Of a stretch of DNA of 6,938 bases, positions 4,028 to 6,938 are shown piece by piece. The position numbers and the translations under genes were made by a program. The notes beneath the pieces are model-generated. The model ran no database searches, was not told the origin of the DNA, and saw only the letters and a program-made list of their open reading frames with translations. The first letter of the stretch is position 1. Each line of letters opens with the position of its first letter. Source of the stretch: Chloroflexales bacterium (GTDB taxonomy: Bacteria > Chloroflexota > Chloroflexia > Chloroflexales > Chloroflexaceae); NCBI GenBank assembly GCA_013336035.1, contig JAAXUL010000422.1:1-6938 (forward strand), in the 5' to 3' direction.

Positions 4028-6938
4028 GTGGTGGACGGGCCTGAGACTGACCAGCAGAAGCGTCTGAACATCCTGGATGACCACGAGATTGATGACCTCT
4101 ATGGGCTGCCCCGCTTCACCACTGATGAGCGCCAGCTCTATTTTACCCTCACCGCGGCCGAACAGGTGGTCTGTCGCCGCTTGCGCTCCCTCCCGTCACA
4201 GGTCAGCTTCATCCTCCAGCTCGGCTACTTCAAGGCCAGGCAGCAGTTCTTCTCCTTCACCTTCGCCCAGGTCGCCGACGATGTGGCGGCGGTCCTCGCG
4301 CGCCACTTTCCTGCGGACTCGCCGGTGAGTTCTGTCGCGCCGACCCCTCCCACGCTGGCGAACCAGCGCGACATCATCCTGGAGCTGTTCGGCTACCGGA
4401 TGTGTCGTGCCGCCGAGCGCCAGCAGCTCTTTGAGCGGGCACAGCAGCTGGCCCGGCTCAGCACCAAGCCGCTCTACCTCTTCCGCGAGTTGCTCCACTC
4501 CCTCGCACATCATCGGATCGTCGCGCCCGCCTACACGGTGATGCAGGATCTGATCGGCAAGGCGCTCAGCGGCGAGCAGCAGCGCGTGAGCGACATCCTG
4601 CATGCACAGCTAAGCCCGGCGGACACGGCCGCCCTGGACCAGCTCATCGCCGAGACCGACGGGCTGTACCTGGTGACCCATCTCAAGCACGAGCCCAGCG
4701 ACTTCGGCCTCAAGGTGATGCGGACGGAGGTGCGCCGTGGCGACACCCTGGGCCCACTCTACCACCTCGCGATGCGCGTCATCCCACGCCTGGAGATCTC
4801 GCCCGATGCCGTCACCTACTACGCCTCACTGGTGGGCTACTACTCGACCCATCGCCTCCAGGAGCTCGACCGCTGGCTCACCTACCTCTACCTGCTCTGC
4901 TTCGTCATCCACCGCTACCACCGCTTCCACGACCATGTGCTCACCGCCCTGATGCACAAGGTCACCTCGTTCGTCGCCGAGGCGGCTGAGACGGCCAAGG
5001 GCAAAGCCGCGGAGCAACGCCTGGAGCGCACCGCCGATCTGGTGAAAGCCGGGGGCGTCTTGCAGCTGATCGTTGACGACGCCCCCAGCCCTACCATCAC
5101 CTTCACGCAAATGCAGGCCCAGGCGTTCGCCCTGCTCGACCGTGAGCGGCTAGCCCGCGTCGCCGCCTATCTCAGCACCAGGGAAGCCGAGGATCGCTGG
5201 GACTCCAATGGGTGGAGCTCGACCAGGCACACAAGCGCTGGAAGCAGCATCTCCGCCACCTCCTGGCAGCCGCTGAGCTGAGCGCCACCCGCCGGGATGT
5301 GCCCTTGCTGGAGGCGGTCCAGTTTCTCCTGCGCGCCATTGCCACTGGGCGGCCGCTCAAGGACCTCGACCAGGAGGGCTTTCCGGCGCGCTGGATCCCC
5401 GTCCGCCTCAAGCGCTACCTCTACCAACAAGATGCCGATGGGACGAAACGGCTGAACGCCGACCGCTATGAGTTCCTGGTCTACCAGCAGGTGTGCAACG
5501 GCCTGGAGGCCGGCACCATCGTGTGTCGCGCCAGTGTGCAGTTCCGCAGCTTCGCCGACGACCTGCTCAGCGACGAGCAGTGGCGTGAGCAGGAGCGTAT
5601 CCTGGCTACGCTTAACCTGCCCGGCCTGCGCCAGCCGATCCACGAGCAGCTCATCGCATTTGAGGAGCAGTTGGAGGCACGCATCGAGGAGGTGAACGCC
5701 CGGATCGCCACCGGCGAGAATGCCGACGTGCGCGTGACCCGGCGTGGCGAGCAGCGGCGCTGGACGCTCAGCTACCCAGAGGGCTGCGAGCCGGTCAACG
5801 ACCCGCTCTTCGACACGGTGCCACAGGTCGACCTTCGCCAGGTGCTCACTTTTGCCGAGGCTGGCTGCGAGGTGCAGAGTGCCTTCACCCACGTCCTCAG
5901 CCGCTACCAGAAACAGCGCCCCGAGCCAGCGGTTTTGTACGCCTGCCTGATCGCCTGGGGCACCAACATGGGCCTCGGGCGGATGGGCGAGATTTCGGAC
6001 CTGCCCGCCCACATCCTGGCCCGGGCCTCGGCGAACTACCTGCGCCCGGAAACGCTGCGCGCCGCCAATGACCTGGTCTGCAACGCCATCGCCGCCCTCC
6101 CGATCGCCCGTCACTACGACCTGAATGGACTCGTCCACTCCAGCAGCGATGGGCAGAAGTTCGAGACCGCCATCCCGACCTTCAATGCGCGCCACGCGCG
6201 CAAGTACTTCGGGCTGCGCAAAGGGGTCGTTGCCAACTCGCTCGTGGCCGGCAACATCCCTGTGAACGCGCAGGTGATCGGCGCCCATGACCACGAGAGC
6301 CATTACATCCTCGACCTGCTGCTGAACAACACGACGAGCGTGCAGCCGGCGATCCACTCGACCGACACCCACGGGACCAATGAGGTCAACTTCGCTCTGC
6401 TCCAGGTCTTCGGCTATCAGTTCGCCCCGCGCTACCGCCGCATCCAGGAGAAGATCCGCACCAGCCTGTGCGGCTTCCAGCACGCAAAGCAGTATGCCGG
6501 GCTGCTGCTGCGGCCCGCCCGGCGGCTCAACCCCGCGCTGATCACAAGTGAGTGGGACAACCTACAGCGGATCTTCGCCTCGCTGGCCCTGAAGACGACG
6601 CCGCAGAGCATCATCGTGCAGAAGCTGAGCTCGTATGCGCGCCAGAATCGCACCAAGCAGGCGCTGTGGGAGTACGACAGCATCTTCCGCAGCCTGCACC
6701 TGCTGGAGTTTGTCGACTCGCCGCCGCTGCGGCAGCATGTGCAGCGGGCCTTGAACCGGGGCGAAAACTACCATCAGCTCCAGCGTGCCATCGCCTACGC
6801 GAACCTTGGGAAGCTGCGCTACCGGACGGAGGAGGAGCAGGTCCTCTGGAACGAGTGCAGCCGGCTGCTGGCGAACTGCGTGATCTACTACAACGCGGCG
6901 ATCTTGTCGCGGGTGTTGGAGGAGCGGCGGGCCGCCAG
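4028..6938 (+). pseudogene. tnpA: Tn3-family transposase, frameshifted, 3' end outside window
   Basis: This is the large DDE transposase that drives replicative cointegrate transposition of Tn3-type elements. Frame one (4028-5281) gives the N-terminal domain (DUF4158-like, residues 1 to about 170) and the following helical region, then runs into unrelated residues and a TGA at 5281. A second frame, displaced by -1, is open from 5146 to the right edge and continues the family sequence from LQWVELDQAHKRW (about 5200). The shift is most likely between 5190 and 5215, near the codons for AEDR. One lost base would explain it. Catalytic residues are all in the second frame: D at 6148 (SSSDGQ), D at 6364 (STDTHG) and E at 6763 (NRGENYH). 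They are spaced 72 and 133 codons apart, close to known Tn3-family spacing. About 50 C-terminal residues lie beyond the window. The start is GTG 4028 or 4031; an in-frame stop at 4022 rules out a longer form. No resolvase is seen. Confidence 0.9.

Noticed and set aside
5180..5281. Programmed -1 frameshift in the Tn3 transposase
   Set aside because: No slippery heptamer or clear downstream structure is seen, and this family is not known to use recoding.

Overview
The window is a stack of mobile DNA with no housekeeping genes. The GC-rich coding style, GTG starts and transposase types would fit a GC-rich bacterium such as a Chloroflexota or Actinomycetota member. That is a guess from style only, because nothing here is a phylogenetic marker.

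Left block (about 1-3320, genes on the minus strand). Three tightly packed genes read right to left: a tyrosine recombinase (3103-2045), a DD(35)E transposase of the TniA/TnsB/Mu type (2042-579) and a TniB/TnsC-type AAA+ ATPase (586-38). The first two genes are 2 bases apart and the last two overlap by 8 bases, so this looks like one operon. The recombinase and transposase keep all their catalytic residues. The ATPase is cut off just after Walker B. The cut lies beside two tandem 24-base repeats (77-124) that look like transposase-binding repeats at a Mu/IS21/Tn7-type transposon end. The element therefore looks like a derivative with a deleted end. Upstream of the recombinase lie a duplicated GATTCACC...GTGAA module and a possible promoter.

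Centre (3321-3971). An AT-rich island has the structure of an integron gene cassette. It ends in a 136-base attC-like palindrome (3836-3971) with single-base bulges all on one arm and an intact GTTAGGC core site. It starts at a second core site (GTTCGGC, 3321-3327) whose sequence is perfectly complementary to the cassette's own R'' box. The only convincing gene in the cassette is a small two-helix membrane protein with a PH-like tail, and it lies antisense to the attC. No integron integrase is visible: the neighbouring tyrosine recombinase lacks the IntI-specific insert.

Right block (about 3972-6938, plus strand). A Tn3-family transposase gene starts 57 bases after the attC and runs off the right edge. 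It carries a single frameshift near 5190-5215. Its D, D and E catalytic residues are all present after the shift, so it is probably a recently broken gene or a sequencing error. No resolvase or res site is seen.

The main points of interest are the solitary integron-type cassette between two transposons, and the recombinase-TniA-TniB operon with its truncated end.
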